Source: a virus
Virus record (IMG/VR): IMGVR_UViG_3300046690_000143
Coordinates: 1-20,451 of that record
DNA length: 20,451 bases
Strand: one strand, 5' to 3'
Part shown: in pieces, positions 11,335-19,183 of the stretch
Layout: each line of letters starts with the position of its first letter
How positions within the stretch are numbered: position 1 is the stretch's first letter
Notes under the pieces: model-generated
What the model saw: only the letters and a program-made list of their open reading frames with translations
Databases searched by the model: none
What the model was told of the DNA's origin: nothing
Made by a program: the position numbers and the translations under genes

Positions 11335-13185
11335 TCAGTAGTCAGCGCCGTACAGGCTTCCCCAGCTACGGCCCCCGACTTCCGACTCAGCCTCGATCGG
11401 CACGCCGTACAGGTCGAACGACATGCACTCCTCGATCGTCCGCGCGTACTCCGCTGCCTCAGCCTGCGGAACGCTGCACAACACCTCATCGTGGATCGGC
11501 AGACGCATGTACTCCAACATGCCCGCCTCTTCCAAGTTCAGAAGCGACTGACCCAAGCAGTCACGGGCCGCACTCTGGCACGCGTAGTTGACCACGGCGT
11601 ACGTGCGCTCACGGTCCAGCGGAAGCCTGCGCCCGGTCACGGACACGTGGACCATGCCAGTCTCGTACGCCTCGCGCTGCCAGCGGTTAGACATGCGCTT
11701 GACCTCGGGGTAGACGCGATCGTAGGCAGCAAGCGCGCGCCGTACCTCTTCCATCGGCGCACCGGTCTGCCGCTGAATCGTCGCCGCCCCTCCCCCATAC
11801 ACCTTGCCGAACGCGATTCCCTTAGAGATCTTGCGATGCTTCGCAGTGAAGTTCTCGCCGAACACGAGACGAGCCGTGAACGAGTGCAGATCCTCCCCGT
11901 TCCGGATCGCTTCTTTCATGCGCTTCACGTCAGCGAGTGCAGCCAACACGCGCAGCTCAACAGCCGCAAAGTCAGTCGACACCATGACGTGACCAGGCTC
12001 GGCAAGCAGTGCGCGCCGGATCGTAGCGTCACCGGAAGGCAGAGTCTGAAGCGCCGGACGAGTGATGGACATACGCCCCGTACGAGCCTGCATGCTGTTC
12101 ACGAACGCGTGCACACGGCCGTCAGAGTCCATCGTGTCGAGGAACGTTTGCGTGTACGCACTGCGCCACTTACCGGCCCGCTTGCTCTTCAGGATGGCTT
12201 CAGCGAGCGGGTTAGGCGTACGCGTACCGAGAGGCGCCCAGGAGTTTTGGTCGAGGTCAGCGAGCGCACACAGAACAGCCTTGTCAGCCTTGTACGCGCC
12301 GGAAGCCGTCCGGTCCGTCAGTGTCTCCCCCATTGCCACCAGCGCTTCAGTCACCTGCCGCGTAGCGTTGATGTTCTCCACGCCATAGCGCAGGGCCTGC
12401 GCCTCATAGCGGAGCGCATCCTCAGACAGCGAGGCATCGAGCGTGCGCGTGTAGTCGACATCGAGGACCATGCCCTTGCGCTGCATGACCGCACAGATAC
12501 GGGCTATCTCGTGCTCGTACTGGACCAGGCGGGGGCGCACATCGAGGGCCGCAAGCTCACGGTCTAGGGCCACATCGAGACGGGAAGTCAGGATGACGTC
12601 AAGTCCCGCGTACAGAAGGTAAGTCGGGTGATCCAGCGGGATACCCGCCCACCCCGTAGCCTTGGTGAGCTTCAGCGAGCGGAAGACGGCCGTCAGGTCC
12701 CCTTGCGTGTCCGGCGCCCCAGGGTCGAGGTAGTACGCGCTGAGAGGCTTGAGGCCCGTTCCTCGCCCACCTTCCTGCGGCTGACGGGGGTCAACCAGGC
12801 CAGCCTTTAGGCGAGTGTCGATGGTGCGCGGGGCAAGCTCCTCAATGGACACGTCCGCGTGCCGGTCGAGAACGGCCCAGTCAAACGGCGCGTTGTGAAT
12901 CTGAAACTTCCGACCACGGCGCAGCGCCCACAAGGCAGCAGCAGTGAACCAGCCGCCCAACTCGTACATGATGACCCAGGCCGTACGCGCGTCACCGAAC
13001 TGCACCGTGCGCAGGCGGTAACCAGGCGAGTAGATGTCAAGCCCAGTGGTCTCAGTGTCCAACGCAATCGGACCACGCCTGTCAGCCTCAGCGAACCAAG
13101 CCTGAAACTCCTGTAGATCCTCGTACGTCTCGGGCACCTTGACGGTAACCGGCTCACCTGCGATGGCGTAGGGGTAGACCTTCAC
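11335..13185 (-). CDS. polA-like: Family A DNA polymerase with 3'-5' exonuclease
   Basis: A 616-aa replicative phage polymerase. Exonuclease motifs: DTETTGLD (Asp43, Glu45), HNAPFDW (Asp102) and YAGLD (Tyr192, Asp196). Polymerase motif A is DFAAVELR (Asp405). Motif B is RKISKGIAFGKVYG, with Arg451, Lys455, Phe459 and Tyr463 matching the E. coli O helix. Motif C is HDE (565-567). There is no 5' nuclease domain, as usual for phages. Phe at the O-helix discriminator position suggests normal selection against dideoxynucleotides. GTG 13185 has GAGGAG 8-9 bases upstream. It lies just downstream of the primase-helicase gene, forming a replication pair, and is followed by a terminator. Confidence 0.97.
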   Translation of the reverse strand: MKVYPYAIAGEPVTVKVPETYEDLQEFQAWFAEADRRGPIALDTETTGLDIYSPGYRLRTVQFGDARTAWVIMYELGGWFTAAALWALRRGRKFQIHNAPFDWAVLDRHADVSIEELAPRTIDTRLKAGLVDPRQPQEGGRGTGLKPLSAYYLDPGAPDTQGDLTAVFRSLKLTKATGWAGIPLDHPTYLLYAGLDVILTSRLDVALDRELAALDVRPRLVQYEHEIARICAVMQRKGMVLDVDYTRTLDASLSEDALRYEAQALRYGVENINATRQVTEALVAMGETLTDRTASGAYKADKAVLCALADLDQNSWAPLGTRTPNPLAEAILKSKRAGKWRSAYTQTFLDTMDSDGRVHAFVNSMQARTGRMSITRPALQTLPSGDATIRRALLAEPGHVMVSTDFAAVELRVLAALADVKRMKEAIRNGEDLHSFTARLVFGENFTAKHRKISKGIAFGKVYGGGAATIQRQTGAPMEEVRRALAAYDRVYPEVKRMSNRWQREAYETGMVHVSVTGRRLPLDRERTYAVVNYACQSAARDCLGQSLLNLEEAGMLEYMRLPIHDEVLCSVPQAEAAEYARTIEECMSFDLYGVPIEAESEVGGRSWGSLYGADY

Positions 13186-13214
13186 TGCGTAGCTCCTCGC
13201 TTTGTGGCATGCAA

Positions 13215-13247
13215 AGGGGCCACCTACGAACTTTCGTAGATGACCCC
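13215..13247 (-). terminator. Hairpin built around palindrome B6; possible terminator or operator
   Basis: The dyad TACGAACTTTCGTA (13225-13238) is extended by GGGGTCA and TGGCCCC to a stem of about 14 bp with two G-U pairs. On the minus strand CCCCTTTGC follows. It lies between the primase stop (13263) and the polymerase start (13185). Confidence 0.5.
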
Positions 13248-13262
13248 TGCAAGCGTGTTGTG

Positions 13263-15701
13263 TTAGTCCTGGGAAAAGATGCCCGGACCCGTCTTCACTT
13301 CCTGGCTAGCGGTTCGAACGCCAACCAGGACCATGCCCTTGGACCCGCGCACCCGCTGAATCCCGCGCTCCTCCATCGCCGAGTAGAACGCGCGTCGCGT
13401 CCACACCTCGCGCTGCGGAAGTCCCTCAGCCTCGCACCAGTCCTTGTAATCGTTGTACGCCTCAGCGCCATCTATGCGGGCCGAGTCGTCAGCCACCAGG
13501 ACACCAGGGAAGAAACCCGCGAGCGCATCGCTGGTTTCCTTGTACTCCTGCGTTGCCTTGGTGATCGAGGCAGGATCTTTCAGCCCACCATCGAACCAGG
13601 TACGCGCACCCCGAACGGCCCAAGCGGCAATCCCCTGCGCCTCAGCGAGTAGCTGCTTGTCAAGGTCGTACTCGCGCTCATGCGGGGCAAAGAACCGCTT
13701 GAACGGAATCATCTTGACCCGTCGCCAGAGTCCGTCATCCTGCCCCTTGAACTTGGGCTTGTGGTTGGTCGCGAGCATGAGCAGGAACGAAGGCTTGAAC
13801 TCAAAGAACTCTTGACGCAGGAAGCGGGCAGAGACCATGTCCTTACCCGTGACCCGCTTGAGTACCGCCTCACTCATGGGCTTACCCGCCTCCCCCTCGC
13901 TGGCCATGACCAGACGAGCACCTCGCAGCGAGGCAATGTCGTTGGGGATACCGCCCGACGACTTTTCCTCGAACGTGGCGAACGGAGTTGTCTTGGTGAT
14001 CGTGCCAAACACAGAGTCAACGGTGTCCGTGAGCACGCTCTTACCGTTTGCGCCCTTGCCCCACAACACAGCGAAGCACTGCTCATCCGTGTACCCAGTC
14101 ACGCCGTACCCGATCAGCCGTTGCATGTACGGCACAAGGTCAGCGTCGTCGGGGAAGATCTCAGTCAGGAACCGTTCCCAGCGCGGGCACTGCGCGTCAG
14201 CGTCATAGCTGATCGCGAGCGAGTAAGTGAGCATGTCCTCTTTGCGGTGCTCGCGCAGCGTGCTCGTACGCAGCTCTACCGTGCCGTTGCGGAAGCTCAG
14301 CAACTCCGGCCGGTTGTCAAAGTCCTGCGGCGCCACATACACACTCGGCACACTGCGCAGCTCAGTCAGCAGCGCGTCAATGCGCGTGGTCATGGTGAAA
14401 CCCTTGGACTCGGCAAGCTTGCCAGCGAGCACCAGGGCAGCGCCCATACGGTGGATCTCCTGACGCACCTTGACCTCACTGCGCTCCCACACGTGACCGT
14501 TCCACACGTAGAAGCCAAGTCCCGGGGCGTACTTAATTCGGCCGTCAGTCCAAGCCACCAGCGCGTGAGCGTTCATCGCGTCAGAGTCGCCGTACCGCTC
14601 GATCAGCGAAGCAAGGATGCGACCCGCTTCCGCGCCCTGGTCACGGCTCACAACATCCGCGCCGGTAGCTTCGTTCAGCTCCTCGCTGACTGCCGCTCGT
14701 CGAGCATCCTCGGGCTTGGCCACGGGTCGCGCAGCCTTAATCGCGTTGTGGATGGCCCACGGGAAACCGGCAGAGTCCAGCGCACGCCAATCGGTCAAGT
14801 CTGCTTTGTTGTCCATGCCAGCGGGCAGGGGCAGCGCGTACACCTCGATACCGAACGGCTTGAGTCCCTCGGCCAACTTTCGGTTGAAGTCCCGCCCCGC
14901 CTTGTCATTGTCGCCACACGCGATGACCTGCGTTCCCTTGACCCCTGCCGCAATCTCAGCGAGCAACTCGGGAGAACCTGCCAGAGCAGCGCCACGGACC
15001 ATGACCACGTCGTAGCCCACAGAAACCGCTGTAAGGCCATCTCCGGGCCCCTCAGTGACCAGGGTGACCCCATACCCGCCCTGACCCTTGAAAACGCCGT
15101 ACGGGGCCCAGCGGAAGCCTTCAGGGTTGGTCAGCGACACCCAGCGCCCCGGGCACTTACCGGTGAGGTCACGCCCCTGCAAGCCACGGGGAACACCCTG
15201 GAAGTCAAGGAGCGGAACCGTGAGACGGGGGAAAGCCTTGTACGCACGGCTGAGCGCGCTGAAGAGCGGGTTAACCGTCGTGTCGTCGACCCCCACCCCA
15301 AGCTCAGTGGCCGTATCGACGTCCATGCCAAACCGGCCGTCGAGGTACTCGCGAGCCTGCTCCGACCAGTCGTCATCCTCGCGCAGACGATCACGCGCGT
15401 CGTACGCGTACATGGCCAGAGCGGCAGTGTGCTTCGGTCCCACCAGCTCAGCCTTTGCGCTGCGAACGGTAGGGGCCTCCCCCTCAACGTCGAACATGTC
15501 TCGCCACTCCAACTTCGCTGCCTTGACCACGTCCCCCGTAGGACAACCGGCACGGCACGTCATGCGCACCTTGCGATCGTCACCAATCCATATACGGAGG
15601 GACGGACGGGAGTCACCATGCGCCGGACACACGGCGAGGAAACCCCCGTCCGACTCTTCAGTGACCTCAGCGAATCGGCCCAACAGGTCGTCAATCTTCA
15701 C
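13263..15701 (-). CDS. DNA primase-helicase (TOPRIM plus D5/SF3 helicase)
   Basis: An 812-aa protein. A zinc-binding domain is at the N-terminus (Cys25, His28, Cys49, Cys53 in CPAHGDSRPS and CRAGC). A TOPRIM primase domain follows, with TEGPGDGL (Glu217) and GDNDKAG (Asp264, Asp266). A D5-type N-terminal region and an SF3 ATPase come after, with Walker A GKGANGKS (548-555) and a sensor-like LATNHKPKF. It makes RNA primers and unwinds the fork, feeding the polymerase encoded next. GTG 15701 has AAGGGA at good spacing. Element A5 is 34 bp upstream, and element A4 lies inside the last codons (VRTAS). The arrangement is like the phiC31-type primase-helicases. Confidence 0.93.
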   Translation of the reverse strand: MKIDDLLGRFAEVTEESDGGFLAVCPAHGDSRPSLRIWIGDDRKVRMTCRAGCPTGDVVKAAKLEWRDMFDVEGEAPTVRSAKAELVGPKHTAALAMYAYDARDRLREDDDWSEQAREYLDGRFGMDVDTATELGVGVDDTTVNPLFSALSRAYKAFPRLTVPLLDFQGVPRGLQGRDLTGKCPGRWVSLTNPEGFRWAPYGVFKGQGGYGVTLVTEGPGDGLTAVSVGYDVVMVRGAALAGSPELLAEIAAGVKGTQVIACGDNDKAGRDFNRKLAEGLKPFGIEVYALPLPAGMDNKADLTDWRALDSAGFPWAIHNAIKAARPVAKPEDARRAAVSEELNEATGADVVSRDQGAEAGRILASLIERYGDSDAMNAHALVAWTDGRIKYAPGLGFYVWNGHVWERSEVKVRQEIHRMGAALVLAGKLAESKGFTMTTRIDALLTELRSVPSVYVAPQDFDNRPELLSFRNGTVELRTSTLREHRKEDMLTYSLAISYDADAQCPRWERFLTEIFPDDADLVPYMQRLIGYGVTGYTDEQCFAVLWGKGANGKSVLTDTVDSVFGTITKTTPFATFEEKSSGGIPNDIASLRGARLVMASEGEAGKPMSEAVLKRVTGKDMVSARFLRQEFFEFKPSFLLMLATNHKPKFKGQDDGLWRRVKMIPFKRFFAPHEREYDLDKQLLAEAQGIAAWAVRGARTWFDGGLKDPASITKATQEYKETSDALAGFFPGVLVADDSARIDGAEAYNDYKDWCEAEGLPQREVWTRRAFYSAMEERGIQRVRGSKGMVLVGVRTASQEVKTGPGIFSQD
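13306..13322 (-). promoter_or_regulatory. Family A element, copy A4, inside coding sequence
   Basis: CTAGCGGTTCGAACGCC lies within the 3' end of the primase gene, 121 bp upstream of the polymerase start. It is the only copy inside a gene. Confidence 0.5.
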
Positions 15702-15734
15702 TTATGAATCCCTTCTGTCTCGTTCGCTGAGGCT

Positions 15735-15751
15735 CTAGCGGCTCGAACGCA
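15735..15751 (-). promoter_or_regulatory. Family A element, copy A5
   Basis: CTAGCGGCTCGAACGCA, preceded by CTGAGGCT as at A2. It lies between the HNH stop (15755) and the primase start (15701). Confidence 0.6.
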
Positions 15752-15754
15752 CTT

Positions 15755-16189
15755 CTAGAACGGGGGCTCCTCGGGGCCGAACGACTCCGCCCACTCGGCC
15801 AGCGTCTTAGCACCCTTGGACAGGTTGCAGGGAGCGCACGCGGGCACGATGTTGGCCTCAGTGTCCGTACCGCCCTTACTCAGCGGTTCCACATGGTCAA
15901 GGTGCTCAGCAGGTGCACCGCAGTACGCACAGGTGTGGGACCAGCGCTTGAGGATGTCGGTACGGCTGTACGCCACATGCTCAACACCGTACGACTCGGC
16001 ACGCCGCTTGTGCGTCAGCCTGTGACGCTCGTCGGGCGGTAGGCGCCGGTAATAGTTCTTGACGTGCTGGGCTTGCGCCTTACGTCGACATGTCGCGCAC
16101 GCTGAGGATGGCTTCTTAGCCTTGCCAGCGAGGAACTGTTCAGCGGGTTTGGCCCGCCCACATAGTCGACACACGCGCGGGGCGCTCAC
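15755..16189 (-). CDS. HNH endonuclease with N-terminal zinc ribbon
   Basis: A 144-aa protein. CRLCGRAKPAEQF and CATC form a zinc ribbon, a basic helical linker follows, and then comes the HNH core: CAYCGAPAEHLDHVEPLSKG, IVPACAPCN and KTLAEWAESF. It is probably a free-standing homing endonuclease that nicks or cuts phage DNA to spread its own gene. GTG 16189 is chosen because GTGA overlaps the previous stop and AGGTGG lies upstream; GTG 16198 would add three residues. The HNH core is nearly the same as that at 9161-9382, so the two are recent paralogues, and both stop beside a family A element. Confidence 0.85.
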   Translation of the reverse strand: MSAPRVCRLCGRAKPAEQFLAGKAKKPSSACATCRRKAQAQHVKNYYRRLPPDERHRLTHKRRAESYGVEHVAYSRTDILKRWSHTCAYCGAPAEHLDHVEPLSKGGTDTEANIVPACAPCNLSKGAKTLAEWAESFGPEEPPF

Positions 16190-16356
16190 CGGACCCACCT
16201 GATCTCAGCGCCACGGGATACCGCCTGCGCTAGAGCATCCTGATACCGGCCCCAGTCCTTGCGTTTCGTTACACCAGCGACGAGAACCAGAGTCATCCCC
16301 TCCCCCAGGGTGCGGACGTCCCCCATAGGTGGGGCGGATTCGAGACTGATTCGCAA
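16186..16356 (-). CDS. Unknown 56-aa protein
   Basis: TTG 16356 is preferred because GGAGG lies 4-5 bases upstream; an ATG at 16389 would place palindrome B7 inside the gene. The product is small, with a hydrophobic strand (GMTLVLVAGVTKRKDWGRY) and a helical end (YQDALAQAVSRGAEIRWVR), perhaps a compact alpha/beta domain. It is coupled to the HNH gene by GTGA. Not recognised. Confidence 0.6.
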   Translation of the reverse strand: MRISLESAPPMGDVRTLGEGMTLVLVAGVTKRKDWGRYQDALAQAVSRGAEIRWVR

Positions 16357-16360
16357 CGTA

Positions 16361-16384
16361 CCTCCTACGAAAGTTCGTATGTGC
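16361..16384. promoter_or_regulatory. Family B palindrome, copy B7, merged with ribosome site
   Basis: The dyad TACGAAAGTTCGTA is at 16366-16379. On the minus strand its right arm continues as GTAGGAGGTACG and then the TTG start, as at B1. A terminator lies just upstream (16394-16434). Confidence 0.6.
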
Positions 16385-16393
16385 TCCAACAGG

Positions 16394-16434
16394 AAAAGGG
16401 GCCAGCGAGCGGCCTAAGCCTGCCCACTGACCCC
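16394..16434 (-). terminator. Intrinsic terminator
   Basis: On the minus strand GGGGTCAG pairs with CTGGCCCC around a G/C-rich inner part, followed by TTTTCC. It closes the unit ending at 16442 and lies directly before palindrome B7. Confidence 0.7.
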
Positions 16435-16441
16435 AACTCCC

Positions 16442-16732
16442 CTACTGGCCTGTCTGGTTCACAAAATCTGGAGTGACCAGGCGGACATGTTCCGCGCTGA
16501 TCTCTACCGGCCGTAGCGTCTTGCGGGAACCGAGACCCCAACCGGAGTCAGTACCCGTGGGCTGGACGACCAGCGTAGGCAGCAGCCGACCCCCGATGTT
16601 CTTGGTAGTGACGTCAAGGACCACGGCGTCAGAGAGGCGCACACGGTTGCCGTGACGGGTGCCGAACGACACCAGGTCACCCGCGTAAAGCTCCTCGCCT
16701 GCATAGTCGGTGACGACTCCGCGCTTACCCAT
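16442..16732 (-). CDS. Unknown 96-aa protein, SH3/KOW-like start
   Basis: ATG 16732 shares a base with the previous stop (TGATG). Residues about 10-45 (ELYAGDLVSFGTRHGNRV and then DAVVLDVTT) have the AGDxVxF pattern of small beta-barrel domains; the rest is also strand-rich (LLPTLVVQPTG). A nucleic-acid-binding role is possible, but no family is recognised. It is followed by a terminator and pairs with the upstream gene, which has a similar start. Confidence 0.7.
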   Translation of the reverse strand: MGKRGVVTDYAGEELYAGDLVSFGTRHGNRVRLSDAVVLDVTTKNIGGRLLPTLVVQPTGTDSGWGLGSRKTLRPVEISAEHVRLVTPDFVNQTGQ

Positions 16733-17091
16733 CAGATCTGCCCCTTAGTGCGGTCGGCAATGTCGAGAACGCGCTGAGCGGCATGGGCCACCTGCATACG
16801 TCGGGGGGTGTCCAGCGAGACGAACGAGCGGCCGAACATGGTCACGGCCAGCGTTCCCGCTACCTGGTCGAGGCGCGGAACGATGCGCTCAAGCTCCATG
16901 TCCGGCACCAGGGACACATTCCCGTCAGCCTTGCGAATCAGGTAGCGCAGGCGCGCACCAGTGGTCTTGTGCGGACCAGACAGGATCTCAGCGGGCATGA
17001 CGTTGCCCCGGAACTTGACCTTGTCACCAGCACGGAATTCCGCCACGTTCTCTCTCCTCGGGTCGCGTTCGGGCGTAAAGATGAAAGTCAT
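16732..17091 (-). CDS. Unknown 119-aa protein, SH3/KOW-like
   Basis: ATG 17091 has GGGAGGAGAGA upstream, a strong ribosome site. Residues about 18-60 (FRAGDKVKFRGNVMPAEIL, then LRYLIRKADGNVSLVPD) suggest a small beta barrel, as in the next gene. The C-terminal half is helical (RRMQVAHAAQRVLDIADR). The two neighbours may be related or act together. No known function. Confidence 0.7.
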   Translation of the reverse strand: MTFIFTPERDPRRENVAEFRAGDKVKFRGNVMPAEILSGPHKTTGARLRYLIRKADGNVSLVPDMELERIVPRLDQVAGTLAVTMFGRSFVSLDTPRRMQVAHAAQRVLDIADRTKGQI

Positions 17092-17165
17092 TGGGGTCTC
17101 TCCTCCCTACTGCCTCAAGCCCGGAACCCCGCGCAGTGCGGAAGTCCCGGACAATTGGCAGTGCG

Positions 17166-17333
17166 CTAGCTGTATTCAGGGTCACCGATCGGCTCGTCAT
17201 CCATGCGGAAACGGGCACGGCGCTCATGCTGTACGGCTGGTCGAGCCTCTGGGGGAAACTCCCACAGGGGGCGCCTGATCTCATCATCAGACGCACCCCG
17301 CAGGAGACCCGACCACTGGGAACGGGTCGGCAT
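17166..17333 (-). CDS. Unknown 55-aa protein
   Basis: ATG 17333 begins 4 bp after the stop of the gp3-like gene, whose last codons supply GAGGAG. The peptide is Arg/Pro-rich (SDDEIRRPLWEFPPEARP, HERRARFRMDDEPIGDPEY) and probably has little fixed structure. Alternative in-frame starts would overlap the upstream gene. No family is recognised. Confidence 0.55.
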   Translation of the reverse strand: MPTRSQWSGLLRGASDDEIRRPLWEFPPEARPAVQHERRARFRMDDEPIGDPEYS

Positions 17334-17337
17334 GGCT

Positions 17338-18066
17338 TTACCGCTCCTCGCCAATCGCGTCGTTGTACGAACCGAGCACCGTGATTACGGGCTTGCGGTA
17401 ACTGACGTCAATGCCAGCCTTGTTGGTGTACTGGACGTGCTCAAGTTCGAGTCGGCAAAGAGCCTCACCCTCGACCTGGTCTAGCGCATCCTTCACTTCG
17501 TGGATCACCTCAGCGAGAGACCACGCCGTAGCGATGAGCTTCCCGGCACCCAGCTCATAACCGGCACCAGCGAGACGGAACGTGACGTTGATCGAGGGAG
17601 ACGGACCCTTGGGCGGACGCCGCTTAGCAAGGTCCTTACGCTCGGCCATGGTGCGCGGGCATCCACACGGCTCACCCCGGTCATCAGGCAGAAGCGAGAA
17701 CTCACCATCGCACTCATGCGCAGGGCCACCAATGCCCCACAGAATGAGCTTGTCCTCGATGGCCTTGCTGCCGTTGATGACGATCTCAACAGCGGGAGAC
17801 TCGGTCATGACGTGCAGGTGCATTGCCTTGGTCGGGTCGTACTCCTCGGCGACACCACCAAGCAGCTCCGATATGCCCTGCGCCACCGTCGGATCGTCAG
17901 TCAGGACACGCCAGTTGGGGAGGCTGACCGGGTCCATGCGGCGCGTGTCAGGGTTGCGCACCTGCATGCCGGACCGGAACTGAAACACGGGGCGCTCATA
18001 CTCGCGCTTAGCCTCGCGCTTCTTCGGCTTAGCGTCAGGGTCAGTGTCAAAGATGCGCAGGGCCAC
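17338..18066 (-). CDS. phiC31 gp3-like protein; candidate recombination directionality factor
   Basis: A 242-aa protein from GTG 18066 (GGCGG upstream), starting ALRIFDTDPDAKPKKR. Features I associate with the gp3-like family of Streptomyces phages are RIFDTDPDAKP at the start, SLPNWRV, ECDGEFSLLPDD, GEPCGCPRTMAERK, PSPSINVTFRLA and WSLAEVIHEV. The length matches phiC31 gp3 (about 240 aa). In phiC31 this protein binds the integrase and turns it to excision. Here it lies about 13 kb from the integrase, among early genes, as expected. The match is from memory of the family, so a related DNA-metabolism role is possible. A GTG at 18123 is a less likely start. Confidence 0.65.
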   Translation of the reverse strand: MALRIFDTDPDAKPKKREAKREYERPVFQFRSGMQVRNPDTRRMDPVSLPNWRVLTDDPTVAQGISELLGGVAEEYDPTKAMHLHVMTESPAVEIVINGSKAIEDKLILWGIGGPAHECDGEFSLLPDDRGEPCGCPRTMAERKDLAKRRPPKGPSPSINVTFRLAGAGYELGAGKLIATAWSLAEVIHEVKDALDQVEGEALCRLELEHVQYTNKAGIDVSYRKPVITVLGSYNDAIGEER

Positions 18067-18157
18067 GGGTGTACCGCCGTTTCTTGGGAGTCTGTGAACG
18101 TGGAACGGGGAGGCGAGGGGCACTAGGCCAGCCTCGCTCTCCCCCCTCGATGTGGTG

Positions 18158-18174
18158 CTAGCGACTCGAACGCA
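18158..18174 (-). promoter_or_regulatory. Family A element, copy A6
   Basis: CTAGCGACTCGAACGCA lies between the stop of the 49-aa membrane peptide (18180) and the gp3-like gene start. Confidence 0.6.
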
Positions 18175-18179
18175 GTTAC

Positions 18180-18329
18180 TCAGCGGTGCATAAGGCAGCG
18201 CGCGGGAACGTCCTTGACCGACGTGTACTTGAACGTGTCACACGGGGCGCTGACGCGAGCCCAGAAGTGCCCAGCGAGAAGGAGCACCGTTACGACGATC
18301 AGTAGGACCCAGGGCCAGTCTTTACGCAC
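18180..18329 (-). CDS. 49-aa membrane peptide
   Basis: GTG 18329 overlaps the nuclease stop by 8 bp. The peptide begins MRKDWPW and continues with one membrane span (VLLIVVTVLLLAGHFW). A polar C-terminal part has two Cys (APCDTF and ARCLM), which would lie outside the membrane if the basic N-terminus stays in the cytoplasm. The gene fills an otherwise empty gap. Function unknown. Confidence 0.6.
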   Translation of the reverse strand: MRKDWPWVLLIVVTVLLLAGHFWARVSAPCDTFKYTSVKDVPARCLMHR

Positions 18330-19149
18330 GTCGCTGCGTCCCCGTGATCAGCGCGCCATCGGTCGACCAGATGGGGTCACCCAGGACCGTCTTAGACGTC
18401 TTGTTGACCCACTCGAACGTACGGCGCAGGTACAGGAAGTGGTCGTAGACGTCCTGGTCGATACGCACGGGCTTGAACGCTGCCTGCGTATCAGTGATGT
18501 GCAGGACCACGGCGCCATCAAACGTGGGCATGGGCTCTTCACTACCGTCCGGCGCAACGATCTTGTCAGCGTGCGCGTATGCAGCCATCTGAAGGGCCAC
18601 GTCAGGGTAGGTGGCCTTGCTCGTCTTCCAGTCAGCCATCACCAGCGCGGTTTCACCCAGCGGGTCAGGCTTCCCGTTCTCGTCGAGCTTCAGGCGCAGG
18701 ATGCCGTCAAAGCTTCCCGCGTACTCATGCGTGTCAGACCAGGCGACATCCTCAGCGCGGACAAGTTCAGGCTGAACGGCGTCGAGGAACTCCCCGAAAT
18801 GCCGCTGGTACGGAACCATGTCAGGGTGAACGCGCCCGACACGCTCACCACGGATGAGACGCTCAAACAGGTCATGCGCCTCGCTGCCAACTCGGGCGCG
18901 AGTCTTGGTGTACCGGGTCGCTGCACCCTTGAGGTACTGCACGGCGCCGTCCCGGTCACGCTCGGCCATCTGCTGTATGAAGTCCAGCGAGTCAACGGCC
19001 AGTTCGGCAACCATCTTGGCTTGCCAGTACGCGAGGAACGGCTTAGGCAGCATGCCAACCACGCTGGTCACACCGGGGTATTTGATATCGGGGAACGCTT
19101 CGTTGAAGTAGAAGCGACTTCCGGAACGCTGGACAGTACGGACGGCCAC
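18322..19149 (-). CDS. PD-(D/E)XK nuclease, RecB/Cas4-like exonuclease
   Basis: A 275-aa protein with the motifs of the RecB-type fold in order: GSEAHDLFERL (His92), AGSFDGIL (Asp148), ADWKTSK (Asp173, Lys175) and ALQMAAY (Gln187, Tyr191). Such phage nucleases resect DNA ends for recombination or replication. No Cys cluster for an iron-sulphur site is visible, so it is not a typical Cas4. GTG 19149 has GGGG upstream, although spacing is not ideal. It is the first gene of the early block after elements C2, A7 and B8. Confidence 0.85.
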   Translation of the reverse strand: MAVRTVQRSGSRFYFNEAFPDIKYPGVTSVVGMLPKPFLAYWQAKMVAELAVDSLDFIQQMAERDRDGAVQYLKGAATRYTKTRARVGSEAHDLFERLIRGERVGRVHPDMVPYQRHFGEFLDAVQPELVRAEDVAWSDTHEYAGSFDGILRLKLDENGKPDPLGETALVMADWKTSKATYPDVALQMAAYAHADKIVAPDGSEEPMPTFDGAVVLHITDTQAAFKPVRIDQDVYDHFLYLRRTFEWVNKTSKTVLGDPIWSTDGALITGTQRRA

Positions 19150-19158
19150 GCTGGCCCC

Positions 19159-19182
19159 TTTCGTAGGTGGTTACGAAGTAGG
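19159..19182. promoter_or_regulatory. Family B half sites B8, everted
   Basis: TTTCGTAGGTGG is followed directly by TTACGAAGTAGG. The arms face outward instead of inward, just upstream of the nuclease start. Confidence 0.4.
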
Positions 19183-19183
19183 G

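Noticed and set aside
13680-15707. Long plus-strand reading frame opposite the primase-helicase gene
   Set aside because: It mirrors a well-supported gene in a high-G+C sequence, and the product is His/Arg/Val-rich with no domain. Similar antisense frames opposite the polymerase (11212-12567), the sigma-like gene (9935-11023) and others were rejected for the same reason.
18322-19149. Cas4 identity for the nuclease
   Set aside because: The fold motifs match the wider RecB-like group, but the Cys cluster of typical Cas4 is absent.
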